Shown here: piece by piece, positions 9,358 through 18,078 of the stretch
Layout of the letters: the number at the start of each line of letters is the position of its first letter
Position numbering within the stretch: the first letter of the stretch is position 1
Assembly (NCBI RefSeq): GCF_000016185.1
Contig: NC_011420.2
Coordinates: 3,665,001 to 3,729,000, forward strand
Reading direction: 5' to 3'
DNA from: Rhodospirillum centenum SW
GTDB lineage: Bacteria > Pseudomonadota > Alphaproteobacteria > Azospirillales > Azospirillaceae
Length of the DNA stretch: 64,000 nucleotides
Notes under the pieces: model-generated
Databases searched by the model: none
Seen by the model: the letters and a program-made list of their open reading frames with translations, nothing else
Told to the model about the DNA's origin: nothing
Made by a program: the position numbers and the translations under genes

Positions 9358-11304
9358 ATGAGCCCGGCCGAAGACCTGTTCAGGAGCTATTCCCAGACCT
9401 ACGAGACCAGACGCGACGTCGAGATGTCGCTCATTGAATATCTCGAAGGATGCCGCGACGACCCGATGATGTTCGCCACCGCCGCCGAACGCATACTGGA
9501 GGCGATCGGCGAGCCCGAAGTGGTCGATACGTCGCGCGACGCGCGCATGGCGCGCATCTTCATGAACCGCACGATCAAGATCTATCCAGCCTTCTCCGAA
9601 TTCTACGGCATGGAGGAGACGATCGAGCGCATCGTCGGCTTCTTCCGCCATGCCGCCCAGGGGCTGGAGGAACGCAAGCAGATCCTCTACCTGCTCGGCC
9701 CCGTCGGCGGCGGCAAATCCTCCATGGCGGAGCGGCTGAAGGCGCTGATGGAGGAATGCCCGATCTATGTGCTGAAAGCCGGCGATCAGGTCAGCCCCGT
9801 GTTCGAAAGCCCCCTGGGGCTGTTCGACCCCTCGCAGATGGGGGCGGTGCTGGAGGAACGCTACGGCATCCCGCGCCGCCGCCTGACCGGGCTGATGAGC
9901 CCGTGGGCGATCAAGCGGCTGGACGAGTTCGACGGCGACATCCGCCGCTTCAAGGTCGTGAAGCTGCGCCCGTCGCGGCTGCGCCAGATCGCAGTGTCGA
10001 AGACCGAACCGGGCGACGAGAACAACCAGGACATCTCTTCGCTGGTCGGCAAGGTCGATATCCGGAAGCTGGAGCTGTACCCGCAGAACGATCCCGACGC
10101 CTACAGCTACTCCGGCGGCCTGAACCGGGCGAACCAGGGCATCCTGGAGTTCGTCGAGATGTTCAAGGCGCCGATCAAGATGCTGCACCCGCTGCTGACG
10201 GCGACCCAGGAAGGCAACTACATCGGCACCGAGAACATCGGGGCGCTGCCCTACCAGGGCATCATCATGGCGCACTCGAACGAGGCCGAGTGGCAGAGCT
10301 TCAAGAACAACAAGAACAACGAAGCCTTCATCGACCGCATCTGCGTCATCAAGGTCCCGTACTGCCTGCGGGTGACGGAGGAGCAGCGCATCTACGAGAA
10401 GCTGATCCGCGGCTCCGAACTGGCGGCGGCGCCCTGCGCCCCGGCCACGCTGGAGATGCTGGCCCGCTTCACCGTGCTGTCCCGCCTGCGTGAGCATGAG
10501 AACTCCAACCTGTTCTCGAAGATGCGCATCTATGACGGCGAGAGCCTGAAGGAGACGGATCCGAAGGCGAAGACCTTGCAGGAATACAAGGACGCCGCCG
10601 GCGTGGACGAGGGCATGACCGGCGTCTCCACCCGTTTCGCCTTCAAGGTCCTGGCCTCCACCTTCAACTACGACAACAACGAGGTCGCGGCCGATCCGGT
10701 GCATCTCATGTACGTGCTGGAACAGGCCATCCGGCGCGAGCAGTTCCCGGATGAGACCGAGAAGCGCTATGTCGAGTTCATCAAGGCGGAGCTGGCGCCG
10801 CGCTATGCCGAGTTCATCGGCAACGAGATCCAGAAGGCCTATCTGGAATCCTACCACGACTATGGCCAGAACCTGTTCGACCGCTATGTCGATTACGCCG
10901 ACGCCTGGATCGAGGACCAGGACTTCAAGGACCCCGATACGGGCCAGCTCCTGAACCGCGACCTGCTGAACCAGGAGCTGACGAAGATCGAGAAGCCGGC
11001 CGGGATCGCCAACCCGAAGGACTTCCGCAACGAGGTCGTGAAGTTCGTCCTGCGCGCCCGCGCCGCCAACGGCGGCCGCAACCCGCCCTGGACCAGCTAC
11101 GAGAAGCTCCGCGACGTCATCGAGAAGCGGATGTTCAGCCAGGTCGAGGAACTGCTGCCGGTGATCAGCTTCGGCAGCAAGAAGGACAGCGATACCGAGA
11201 AGAAGCACACGGAGTTCCTGTCCCGGATGACCCGCCGGGGCTACACGGAGCGCCAGGTGCGCCGTCTGGTGGAATGGTACATGCGCGTGAAGCAGGCAGG
11301 CTGA
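9358..11304 (+). CDS. prkA: PrkA family serine protein kinase (YeaG-like, AAA+ domain)
   Basis: A 648-residue protein starting at ATG 9358, chosen because GAGGAG lies 8 bases upstream; the in-frame GTG at 9352 is too close to it. The AAA+ half has a Walker A motif (LLGPVGGGKSS, about residue 118) and family sequences such as ELYPQNDPDAYSYSGG and NRANQGILEFVEMFKAP. PrkA/YeaG proteins act in stationary-phase and nitrogen- or carbon-starvation responses and in Bacillus sporulation. It heads a three-gene operon with the DUF444 and SpoVR genes, the standard prkA-yeaH-spoVR arrangement. Confidence 0.95.
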   Translation: MSPAEDLFRSYSQTYETRRDVEMSLIEYLEGCRDDPMMFATAAERILEAIGEPEVVDTSRDARMARIFMNRTIKIYPAFSEFYGMEETIERIVGFFRHAAQGLEERKQILYLLGPVGGGKSSMAERLKALMEECPIYVLKAGDQVSPVFESPLGLFDPSQMGAVLEERYGIPRRRLTGLMSPWAIKRLDEFDGDIRRFKVVKLRPSRLRQIAVSKTEPGDENNQDISSLVGKVDIRKLELYPQNDPDAYSYSGGLNRANQGILEFVEMFKAPIKMLHPLLTATQEGNYIGTENIGALPYQGIIMAHSNEAEWQSFKNNKNNEAFIDRICVIKVPYCLRVTEEQRIYEKLIRGSELAAAPCAPATLEMLARFTVLSRLREHENSNLFSKMRIYDGESLKETDPKAKTLQEYKDAAGVDEGMTGVSTRFAFKVLASTFNYDNNEVAADPVHLMYVLEQAIRREQFPDETEKRYVEFIKAELAPRYAEFIGNEIQKAYLESYHDYGQNLFDRYVDYADAWIEDQDFKDPDTGQLLNRDLLNQELTKIEKPAGIANPKDFRNEVVKFVLRARAANGGRNPPWTSYEKLRDVIEKRMFSQVEELLPVISFGSKKDSDTEKKHTEFLSRMTRRGYTERQVRRLVEWYMRVKQAG

Positions 11305-11356
11305 CGGCGGCCGGCGGCGGCACGCCTTACCCGAACTCTTGGGGGCGACCCACGTG

Positions 11357-12673
11357 ATGAACATCATCGACCGGCGGCTGAACCCGAAGGGCAAGAGCCT
11401 GGCCAACCGCCAGCGCTTCCTCCGCCGTGCCAAGGCCCAGGTCATGCGCGCGGTGCGGGATGCTTCGGGCAAGCGCCGCATCCGGGACATCGACACGGGC
11501 GGCGACGTGACCATCGCCCCGGACGGGGTGAAGGAGCCGACCTTCCACCGGGCCTCGTCGGGCGGCATCCGCGACGTGGTGGTGCCGGGCAACAAGGACT
11601 TCATCGAAGGCGACCGGATTCCCCGGCCCCCCTCCGGCGGGGGGCGGGGCGGGCGCGAGGGCAGCCCCGACGGGGAGGGCGAGGACGAGTTCCGCTTCGT
11701 CCTCAGCCGCGAGGAATTCATTGACATGTTCCTGGAGGACCTGGAACTGCCCGATCTGGCCAAGCGCAAGCTGGCCACCATCGAGGATTATTCCTGGAGC
11801 CGGGCGGGCTATTCGGTCACCGGCTCGCCGGCCAACCTCAACCTCGTGCGCACCATGCGCAACAGCCTGTCGCGCCGGATCGCGCTGAAGCGCCCCAAAG
11901 CCGACGAGGTGCAGCGCCTGCGCGAGGAGATCGACGCGCTGGAACGCGCGGACAGCCATGACGCCGAGGCCCTGTCCACGCTGCGCGCGGAGCTGGAGCT
12001 GCTGCTCCGGCGCAGCCAGCGCATCCCCTACATCGACCCGATCGACGTCCGCTACAACCGCTTCCAGGCGACGCCGAAGCCGGTGGCGCAGGCGGTGATG
12101 TTCTGCCTGATGGATGTCTCGGGCTCCATGACCGAGCACATGAAGGATCTGGCGAAGCGCTTCTTCATGCTGCTCTACCTGTTCCTGACCCGCCGCTACA
12201 AGAACGTGGAGGTGGTCTTCATCCGCCATACGCACCGGGCGCAGGAGGTGGACGAGGACACCTTCTTCTACAGCACGGAGACGGGCGGCACCGTCGTCTC
12301 CACCGCGCTGGAGGAGATGCTGCGGGTGCTGCGCGAGCGCTACCCGCCGGACGACTGGAACATCTATGCCGCGCAGGCGTCGGACGGCGACAACACCAGC
12401 TACGACAACGCCCGCACCCTGCATCTCCTGTCCGAGGAGATCCTGCCGCTCTGCCAGTACTATGCCTATATCGAGGTCGGTTCCGATCCCGAGATGGTGC
12501 CGGTGAGCTTCAGCTCCTCCGGCCGCGAGTCCGACCTCTGGCAGACCTACAAGGGCCTGCAACAGTCCGGTGGCCCCTTCGCGATGAAGCGGGTGCGCCA
12601 CCGGCGCGAGATCTACCCCGTCTTCCGCGAATTGTTCGCCCGCGATCAGGCCGCCACGGGAGTGTCCGCATGA
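11357..12673 (+). CDS. yeaH: DUF444 family protein, YeaH type (VWA-like)
   Basis: A 438-residue protein. The start at 11357 (MNIIDRRLNPKGKSLANRQR) matches the typical start of the family; an in-frame start 18 bp upstream is disfavoured. The middle (VMFCLMDVSGSMTEHMKD) is a von Willebrand A-type MIDAS D-x-S-G-S motif. An Arg-rich N-terminus and a Gly-rich linker around residues 90-110 are seen. The family always accompanies PrkA and SpoVR; its biochemical role is unsettled. The stop overlaps the spoVR start as ATGA. Confidence 0.93.
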   Translation: MNIIDRRLNPKGKSLANRQRFLRRAKAQVMRAVRDASGKRRIRDIDTGGDVTIAPDGVKEPTFHRASSGGIRDVVVPGNKDFIEGDRIPRPPSGGGRGGREGSPDGEGEDEFRFVLSREEFIDMFLEDLELPDLAKRKLATIEDYSWSRAGYSVTGSPANLNLVRTMRNSLSRRIALKRPKADEVQRLREEIDALERADSHDAEALSTLRAELELLLRRSQRIPYIDPIDVRYNRFQATPKPVAQAVMFCLMDVSGSMTEHMKDLAKRFFMLLYLFLTRRYKNVEVVFIRHTHRAQEVDEDTFFYSTETGGTVVSTALEEMLRVLRERYPPDDWNIYAAQASDGDNTSYDNARTLHLLSEEILPLCQYYAYIEVGSDPEMVPVSFSSSGRESDLWQTYKGLQQSGGPFAMKRVRHRREIYPVFRELFARDQAATGVSA

Positions 12674-14235
12674 CCACCACCGATCTGGCCGTCCGCCCGC
12701 TGTATGAGGGCGCAGACTGGGATTTCGACCGGCTGCACACCGTCTTCGCCGCCATCGAGGAAGTGGGGCTGAAGGACCTGGGTCTCGACATCTATCCGAA
12801 CCAGATCGAGGTCATCACGTCCGAGCAGATGCTGGACGCCTATTCCTCCATCGGCATGCCGCTGCTCTACCGGCACTGGTCGTTCGGCAAGCACTTCGCC
12901 CGCGATGAGGTGCTGTACCGCAAGGGCCTGCGCGGTCTGGCCTATGAGATCGTCATCAATTCCAACCCCTGCATCAGCTACATCATGGAAGAGAACACCA
13001 TGACGATGCAGGCGCTGGTCATCGCGCACGCCGCGTTCGGGCATAACCACTTCTTCAAGAACAACTATCTGTTCAAGCAGTGGACGGATGCCGACGGCAT
13101 CCTGGATTATCTCAGCTTCGCCAAGGAGTATGTCTCCCGCTGCGAGGAACGCTACGGTCTGACGGCGGTGGAGCGGGTGCTGGACGCCGCGCACGCCCTG
13201 ATGAACCACGGCGTCCACCGCTATCCGCGGCGCCGCGCTCTGGATCTCCGGCTGGAGGAGAAGCGCCAGAAGGAACGGCGCGAGCACGAGGAGCGGATGT
13301 TCAACGACCTCTGGCGGACGGTGCCCGCCAAGGCCGATACCTTCAGCCCCTTCAGCGACCGCGACCGGCGCCGCGCCCTGCTCGGCCTGCCGGAAGAGAA
13401 CATCCTCTATTTCCTGGAGAAGCGGGCGCCGCGGCTGCAATCCTGGCAGCGGGAGCTGCTGCGCATCGTCCGCCATCTGTCGCAGTATTTCTACCCGCAG
13501 CGCCAGACCAAGGTGATGAACGAGGGCTGTGCCACCTACTGCCACTACCGCATCCTGGGCCTGATGCATGAGCGCGGGCTGATCACGGACGGCGCCTGGC
13601 TGGAGGTGCTGCACTCCCACACCAACGTGATCTTCCAGCCCGAGTTCGACGACCCGCGCTATGGCGGCATCAATCCCTATGCGCTGGGCTTCGCCATGAT
13701 GCAGGACATCGAGCGCATCGCCACCGCCCCCACGGCCGAGGACCGCGAGTGGTTCCCGGACTTCGCCGGCCACGGCGACGCCATGGCCGTGCTGCGCGAC
13801 GCCTGGGCCAACTTCCGCGACGAGAGCTTCGTGCTCCAGTACCTCAGCCCGGCCCTGATCCGGAAGCTGAAGCTCTTCCATGTGCAGGACAATGCCCGCG
13901 AACCGACCATGGTGGTGGAGGCGATCCACAACGAGCGGGGGTACCGGGAAATCCGCAAGTCCCTGGCGCGGCAGTACGATATCGCCTGGGCGGAGGCCGA
14001 TCTCCAGATCGTGGACGTGGACCTGTCCGGCGACCGCAAGCTGGTGCTGGAGCACCGGGCGATGAACCAGGTCGTGCTGGACGAGGACGATGCCCGCGCC
14101 GTCCTCCAGCACCTTGCCGACCTCTGGGGCTACGAGGTGGTGCTGGAGGAGATCGACAGCGCCAGCGGGGCGCGGCTGAAGAAGCACACGGTCGGCCCCC
14201 GCACCATCATCGGGCAGGCCACCGTCGGGGCCTGA
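12670..14235 (+). CDS. spoVR: SpoVR family protein
   Basis: A 521-residue SpoVR/YcgB-family protein with characteristic blocks: YPNQIEVITSEQMLDAYSSI, MPLLYRHWSFGKHFARDE, NSNPCISYIMEENTMTMQAL, HAAFGHNHFFKNNY and MNEGCATYCHYRI. The family was first linked to Bacillus spore cortex formation but is widespread in non-sporing bacteria as part of the PrkA starvation operon. Its start overlaps the yeaH stop by 4 bp. In a cyst-forming relative a link to encystment would be a natural idea, but that is inference. Confidence 0.94.
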   Translation: MTTTDLAVRPLYEGADWDFDRLHTVFAAIEEVGLKDLGLDIYPNQIEVITSEQMLDAYSSIGMPLLYRHWSFGKHFARDEVLYRKGLRGLAYEIVINSNPCISYIMEENTMTMQALVIAHAAFGHNHFFKNNYLFKQWTDADGILDYLSFAKEYVSRCEERYGLTAVERVLDAAHALMNHGVHRYPRRRALDLRLEEKRQKERREHEERMFNDLWRTVPAKADTFSPFSDRDRRRALLGLPEENILYFLEKRAPRLQSWQRELLRIVRHLSQYFYPQRQTKVMNEGCATYCHYRILGLMHERGLITDGAWLEVLHSHTNVIFQPEFDDPRYGGINPYALGFAMMQDIERIATAPTAEDREWFPDFAGHGDAMAVLRDAWANFRDESFVLQYLSPALIRKLKLFHVQDNAREPTMVVEAIHNERGYREIRKSLARQYDIAWAEADLQIVDVDLSGDRKLVLEHRAMNQVVLDEDDARAVLQHLADLWGYEVVLEEIDSASGARLKKHTVGPRTIIGQATVGA

Positions 14236-14243
14236 TGCGACTG

Positions 14244-14279
14244 CCGCCGGCCGCCGTCCACCCGGGACGGGGCCGGCGG
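14244..14279. terminator. hairpin between convergent spoVR and enoyl-CoA hydratase genes
   Basis: Outer 9-bp stem (14244-14252 with 14271-14279) continues, after one bulged G, into a 6-bp inner stem (14254-14259 with 14265-14270) with a 5-base loop. It fills the 49-bp gap between the two stops and could serve both strands, though no T-tract follows. Confidence 0.5.
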
Positions 14280-14284
14280 GTCGA

Positions 14285-15061
14285 TCAGCCCTTCGCGGCG
14301 GCCTTCATGAAGAAGGCCTGGAAGGCGGCGACCGCTTCCGGGGAGCGCAGCAGTTCACCGAAGATGCGCCCTTCCGTGGCCATGGTCGCCAGCACGGCGT
14401 CGCGGTCGTGCGCGCGCATCAGCGCCTTGGTCCGGCGCAGCGCACCGGGCGGCTTCGCGGCCAGTGCCGCGGCCTTGGCGCGGGCGGTCGCCAGCAGGTC
14501 CCCCGACGGGACCACGGCGTTGACCAGCCCGACCGCTGCCGCCTGCTCGCCGCTCAGCGGCTCGCCCAGCATCAGCATCTGCGCCGCCCGCTGGTGGCCG
14601 ATCAGCTTCGGCAGCAACAGGCTGCTGCCCGCCTCCGGCACCAGACCCAGGTCGATGAAGGGCAGGTGCAGCCGGGCGTCCGGCGTGGCGTAGACCAGAT
14701 CGCAGTGCAGCAGCATCGTCGTGCCGACGCCCACGGCCGGCCCCTCCACCGCGGCCACGATCGGCACGGCGCAGGTGGCGATGGCCTGGAGGAAGCGGGA
14801 GACGGCGCTGTCCTCCGCGATCGGCGGGTTGTTCAGGAAGTCCTTCAGGTCGTTGCCGCCGGTGAAGGCGCCGCCGGCGCCGGCGATCAGCACCACCCGC
14901 ACGCCCTCGGCGCTGTCGGCACCGGCCAGGGCCGCGGCCAGGGTTTCGTACATCTCCACGGTCAGCGCGTTGCGCTTGTCCGGGCGGTTCAGGGTGATGC
15001 TGCGGATGCCGTCGGCATCCTCGACACGCACATGCCCGGTGGCGGACGTCACGGTGGTCAT
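14285..15061 (-). CDS. enoyl-CoA hydratase/isomerase family protein
   Basis: A 258-residue crotonase-fold protein. Landmarks are the N-terminal ITLNRPDKRNALT, the oxyanion-hole segment GAGGAFTGGNDLKDF, and the second oxyanion region IVAAVEGPAVGVGTTMLLHCDLVYA followed by FIDLGLVPEAGSS, where Glu of PEAG fits a catalytic position. The C-terminus LRSPEAVAAFQAFF is typical. Reactions in this family include hydration and isomerisation of acyl-CoA, so the exact substrate is undetermined. It stands alone between a spoVR operon and a DUF1329 gene. Confidence 0.88.
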   Translation of the reverse strand: MTTVTSATGHVRVEDADGIRSITLNRPDKRNALTVEMYETLAAALAGADSAEGVRVVLIAGAGGAFTGGNDLKDFLNNPPIAEDSAVSRFLQAIATCAVPIVAAVEGPAVGVGTTMLLHCDLVYATPDARLHLPFIDLGLVPEAGSSLLLPKLIGHQRAAQMLMLGEPLSGEQAAAVGLVNAVVPSGDLLATARAKAAALAAKPPGALRRTKALMRAHDRDAVLATMATEGRIFGELLRSPEAVAAFQAFFMKAAAKG

Positions 15062-15202
15062 TCGGCGGTTTCCTCCCTTGCTTCGCGCAGAGGAGGCCGC
15101 AGGCCCGGCGGGGGCGTCAAGCCCGTTCCGCGTCGGCCGGTGCCCGCCAGGCCGGGCGATCCGCCCTGCGGTGCGGGCCCGTGCAGAGGTGGGAAAAGAG
15201 AC

Positions 15203-15226
15203 GGGCGGCCGGTTGTCCGGCCGCCC
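15203..15226 (-). terminator. terminator of the DUF1329 gene
   Basis: Perfect 10-bp GC stem (15203-15212 with 15217-15226) with a 4-base loop, followed on the minus strand by TCTCTTTTCCC, about 78 bp past the DUF1329 stop. Confidence 0.6.
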
Positions 15227-15303
15227 GCGAGGTTGCGGCTCCTGCCTCTGATCCCAGTGGCCCCTCTGACCTCAGCGGTCTCGGGGTCCAGCGACCTCTG
15301 ATC

Positions 15304-16644
15304 TCAACGGATGCCCGCCCGGCGCAGCGAGTCGGGCGAGAAGTCCGACTTGGTGAAGCGCTTGTCCAGCGAGAAGACCTGATCCTCGTTGTCCAGCCCG
15401 AAGGCCCAGTAGCGGCCGGACTGGAGATCGTAGCTGGTGACCACGGTCTGCCAGAAGGTCGGGACCTCGTAGTAGTTGATCGCGTGCATCTCCCCCACGC
15501 GCCACAGCTCGCCGCGGCCGTCATAGTGATCGGCCACCATGATCTGCCAGCTGTCCTCGTCGATGTAGAAGACGCGGCGGGCATAGATGTGGCTGGTCCC
15601 CTGGCGCAGCTTGCCCTCGACCACATGCACACGGTGCAGCTCGTAGCGGGCCAGATCCTGATTGATATGGCGCGGCTTGATCATGTCCGTGTACTTCACG
15701 TCCGCGCTGTGCATCTTGTAGGAGTTGTAGGGGATGTACATCTCCCTGGTGCCCAGAAAGGTCCACTCGTAGCGGTCGGGGGCGCCGTTGAACATGTCGA
15801 GCTGGTCGGAGGTGCGCAGCCCGTCCGAGGCCGTACCGGGATTGTCGTAGGCGACGTTCGGGGCGCGGCGCACGCGGCGCTGGCCCGGATTGTAGGTCCA
15901 GGCCGAGCGCGGTTCCGCCACCTGGTTGATGGTGTCATGGACCAGCAGCATCTCGCCCGCCAGCCGTGCGGGGGAGAGGATCTCCTCCAGGAAGTAGATG
16001 GAGGTGTTGCCGTCCGGCCCGTTCTCGGAGGCGTAGACGAAGTCCACCGACTGCTTGACCTTGATCAGGGTGTAGGCCCCGTCGGCCTGCGGGTTGGCGA
16101 CGCCGATGATCCCTTCACCGGCCACGCCACGCCAGCGCAGCAGGTGGTTCCAGACCATCTCGATCCCGGTTTCCGCCAGCGGGAACGGGATGCCGATCTT
16201 GGCGCCGGTCACCCCGTTGCCGCCGTCGGCCAGTTTGGCCCGGGTGGCGTTCGCCTTCGTCTCGTCATAGACGAACTGCGGGGCGGAGGTGGTCCGGCGC
16301 GACGGGTAGACGGGCAGCCTGTAGGTATCCGGATAGGCCCGGAGCATGGCCTTCAGCCCCTCCGGCAGCTTGTCCGCATACTGGTCCATGTTCTGTGCCG
16401 TGATGGTGAACAGGACCTTGTCGTCGGGGAAGGGATCGGGGTGGTGCGTTCCCTTCACATAGGTCGGCGGCGGCGCGGTGATGCCGCCGGTCCATTCCGG
16501 AATGCTGCCGTCGGCATTGCCGGCCCGCTGCGCCCCGAAGGGGGTGAGCGTCTTGCCGAGATCGTCAGCACTCTTGGACCAGGCGGGGAAGGCAAGGCAT
16601 AGAGCAACGACACCGCCCAGCAGGGCGGTCTTGGCACGGGTCAT
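15304..16644 (-). CDS. secreted DUF1329 protein (outer-membrane lipoprotein-sorting-like fold)
   Basis: A 446-residue exported protein. The start at 16644 is chosen because GGAGG lies 6 bases upstream; the upstream in-frame GTG would overlap that site. MTRAKTALLGGVVALCLAFP followed by AWS is a signal peptide. The mature part shows family blocks GKTLTPFGAQRAGNADGSIP, EWTGG, and IYFLEEILSPARLAGEM, and ends with repeated strands (YIDEDSWQIMVADHYDGRG). DUF1329 proteins often sit beside RND transporters and hopanoid or lipid genes, but no such neighbour occurs here. Location is probably periplasm or outer membrane; molecular role unknown. Confidence 0.88.
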   Translation of the reverse strand: MTRAKTALLGGVVALCLAFPAWSKSADDLGKTLTPFGAQRAGNADGSIPEWTGGITAPPPTYVKGTHHPDPFPDDKVLFTITAQNMDQYADKLPEGLKAMLRAYPDTYRLPVYPSRRTTSAPQFVYDETKANATRAKLADGGNGVTGAKIGIPFPLAETGIEMVWNHLLRWRGVAGEGIIGVANPQADGAYTLIKVKQSVDFVYASENGPDGNTSIYFLEEILSPARLAGEMLLVHDTINQVAEPRSAWTYNPGQRRVRRAPNVAYDNPGTASDGLRTSDQLDMFNGAPDRYEWTFLGTREMYIPYNSYKMHSADVKYTDMIKPRHINQDLARYELHRVHVVEGKLRQGTSHIYARRVFYIDEDSWQIMVADHYDGRGELWRVGEMHAINYYEVPTFWQTVVTSYDLQSGRYWAFGLDNEDQVFSLDKRFTKSDFSPDSLRRAGIR

Positions 16645-16881
16645 TGGTTCCTCCCTGTTCACCGCGGCTCTTGAGGCCGCGCATCAGTGGATCATTGAAC
16701 ACGTTGCCCGCGAAGTCATCCCCATCTTTGTGCGTCTCCTGTCCACGCTGCGGTGCCGGCGCGGATTTTCGCGGGCTGTCCACCCAGCGGCGACCCGCGC
16801 CGGGGCGCCCCCCGAGACCTTGCCGCCGGCCGGCTGTTGTCCCGCACCATCCGATGACTGGAACCGACAGGAGACCCCCCC

Positions 16882-17121
16882 ATGAGCGAAGCGACGGGAA
16901 AGACCGGCAGCGAAGCGACGGGAAAGACCGACAGCGAAGCGACGGGACATCCCGCCAGCGGGAAGCACAAGCCCGGCCCCCCGGCCCGCGACGACGGGCG
17001 CCGCCCCGCGGACACCTCCGCCGGGGACGGGGCCATCGGGGACGCGGCCCTGACCGAGAAGTCCGGCCAGGACCCCGAGGTGGACCGGTCGAAGACGCCC
17101 GGCCGCGACTACGACGTCTAG
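16882..17121 (+). CDS. small hydrophilic repeat-containing protein, unknown
   Basis: A 79-residue very hydrophilic protein, preceded by AGGAG 8-12 bases before the ATG. Residues 2-24 are built from tandem copies of SEATGKT(G/D); the rest is Gly/Asp/Lys/Pro-rich and ends DPEVDRSKTPGRDYDV. It ends 11 bp before the flavoprotein gene, so co-transcription is likely. The composition suggests an intrinsically disordered, perhaps stress-related protein, but nothing identifies a function. Confidence 0.6.
   Translation: MSEATGKTGSEATGKTDSEATGHPASGKHKPGPPARDDGRRPADTSAGDGAIGDAALTEKSGQDPEVDRSKTPGRDYDV
16885..16947 (+). repeat. 24-bp tandem repeat within small gene
   Basis: Two 24-bp units (16885-16908, 16909-16932, one mismatch) and a 15-bp partial third unit at 16933-16947. 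The period is a multiple of three, so the duplication keeps frame and yields repeated SEATGKTG. Confidence 0.8.
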
Positions 17122-17132
17122 GGCGCCGGCCG

Positions 17133-18068
17133 ATGCCCGGTGACGTCCTTGACGCCCTTGTCATCGGTGGCGGTCCGGCCGGGCTGACCGCCGCCATCTA
17201 TCTGGCCCGCTACCGGCGCAACTTCCTGGTGGTCGATGCCGCCAACGCCCGTTGCGCCTGGATACCGCGCAGCCACAACCATCCGGGATTCCCCGACGGG
17301 ATCAACGGGGTGGAACTCATCCAGCGGATGCGCTGCCAGGCCGAACGCTACGGTGCCGCCGTGCAGCGGGGCCGTATCGTCCGGCTGGACCGGACGTCAG
17401 ACGGCTTCGTGGCGGAGGCGGCGGACGGCGATGTCTGGCGGGCGCCGCTGGTGCTGCTGGCCACCGGCGTCATCGACATCGACCCCGGCCTGCCGGACCA
17501 GTATGAGAGCGTGCGTAAGGGGCTGGTGCGCTACTGTCCGATCTGCGACGGCTACGAGGTGACGGGAGAGCGGGTCGCCGTCGTCGGCAGCGGCGAGCAC
17601 GCCGTCCGCGAAGCGGAGTTCATCCGGCCCTATGCCGGCACGCTGACCCTGCTGACCCTGGGCGGGCGTCTGACCGCCGGGCAGCACGACCGGCTGGTCG
17701 CCGCCGGGATCGGGCTGGAGCAGGGGCGCCCCCTGCGCGTGACGGTCGAGGCGGGGCGGGTGGAGGCGTTCCATTTCCCCGGCGGCCGCTGTCTGGATTT
17801 CGACAGCGTCTATTCCGCCATGGGCATCGCCCCCCGCAACGAACTGGCGCGCGGGCTCGGCGCCGATCTGGCCGAGGACGGGCGGGTGCGGGCCGACCCG
17901 CACCAGGAGACCAGCATCCCCGGCCTGTTCGCCGCGGGGGACATCGCCCCCGGTCTGAACCAGATCACCATCGCCCAGGCCCAGGGCGCCATCGCGGCCA
18001 CCGCCATGCATAACCGCCTGCGGGAGCATCCACGGGGGCGCCTGCGGGAGCATCCGCGGGGGCGGTAG
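17133..18068 (+). CDS. thioredoxin reductase-like FAD/NAD(P)-dependent oxidoreductase
   Basis: A 311-residue flavoprotein starting at ATG 17133 (the frame is open further upstream, but over the preceding small gene). The FAD-binding GGGPAGLTAAIYLARYRRN near the N-terminus, the redox-active CPICDGYE around residue 138, the NAD(P)-binding VAVVGSGEHAVREAEF and a C-terminal FAAGDIAPGLNQITIAQAQGA follow the thioredoxin reductase order. The pyridine-nucleotide motif GSGEHA is not the classical GxGxxA, so partner and cofactor may differ from true TrxB. Its C-terminus carries a duplicated LREHPRGR. Confidence 0.87.
   Translation: MPGDVLDALVIGGGPAGLTAAIYLARYRRNFLVVDAANARCAWIPRSHNHPGFPDGINGVELIQRMRCQAERYGAAVQRGRIVRLDRTSDGFVAEAADGDVWRAPLVLLATGVIDIDPGLPDQYESVRKGLVRYCPICDGYEVTGERVAVVGSGEHAVREAEFIRPYAGTLTLLTLGGRLTAGQHDRLVAAGIGLEQGRPLRVTVEAGRVEAFHFPGGRCLDFDSVYSAMGIAPRNELARGLGADLAEDGRVRADPHQETSIPGLFAAGDIAPGLNQITIAQAQGAIAATAMHNRLREHPRGRLREHPRGR
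18015..18062 (+). repeat. 24-bp tandem duplication at the end of the flavoprotein gene
   Basis: Two 24-bp units (18015-18038 and 18039-18062) differ at one base and encode LREHPRGR twice just before the stop. It appears to be a recent slippage-type duplication. Confidence 0.85.
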
Positions 18069-18078
18069 ACGCGGCCGG

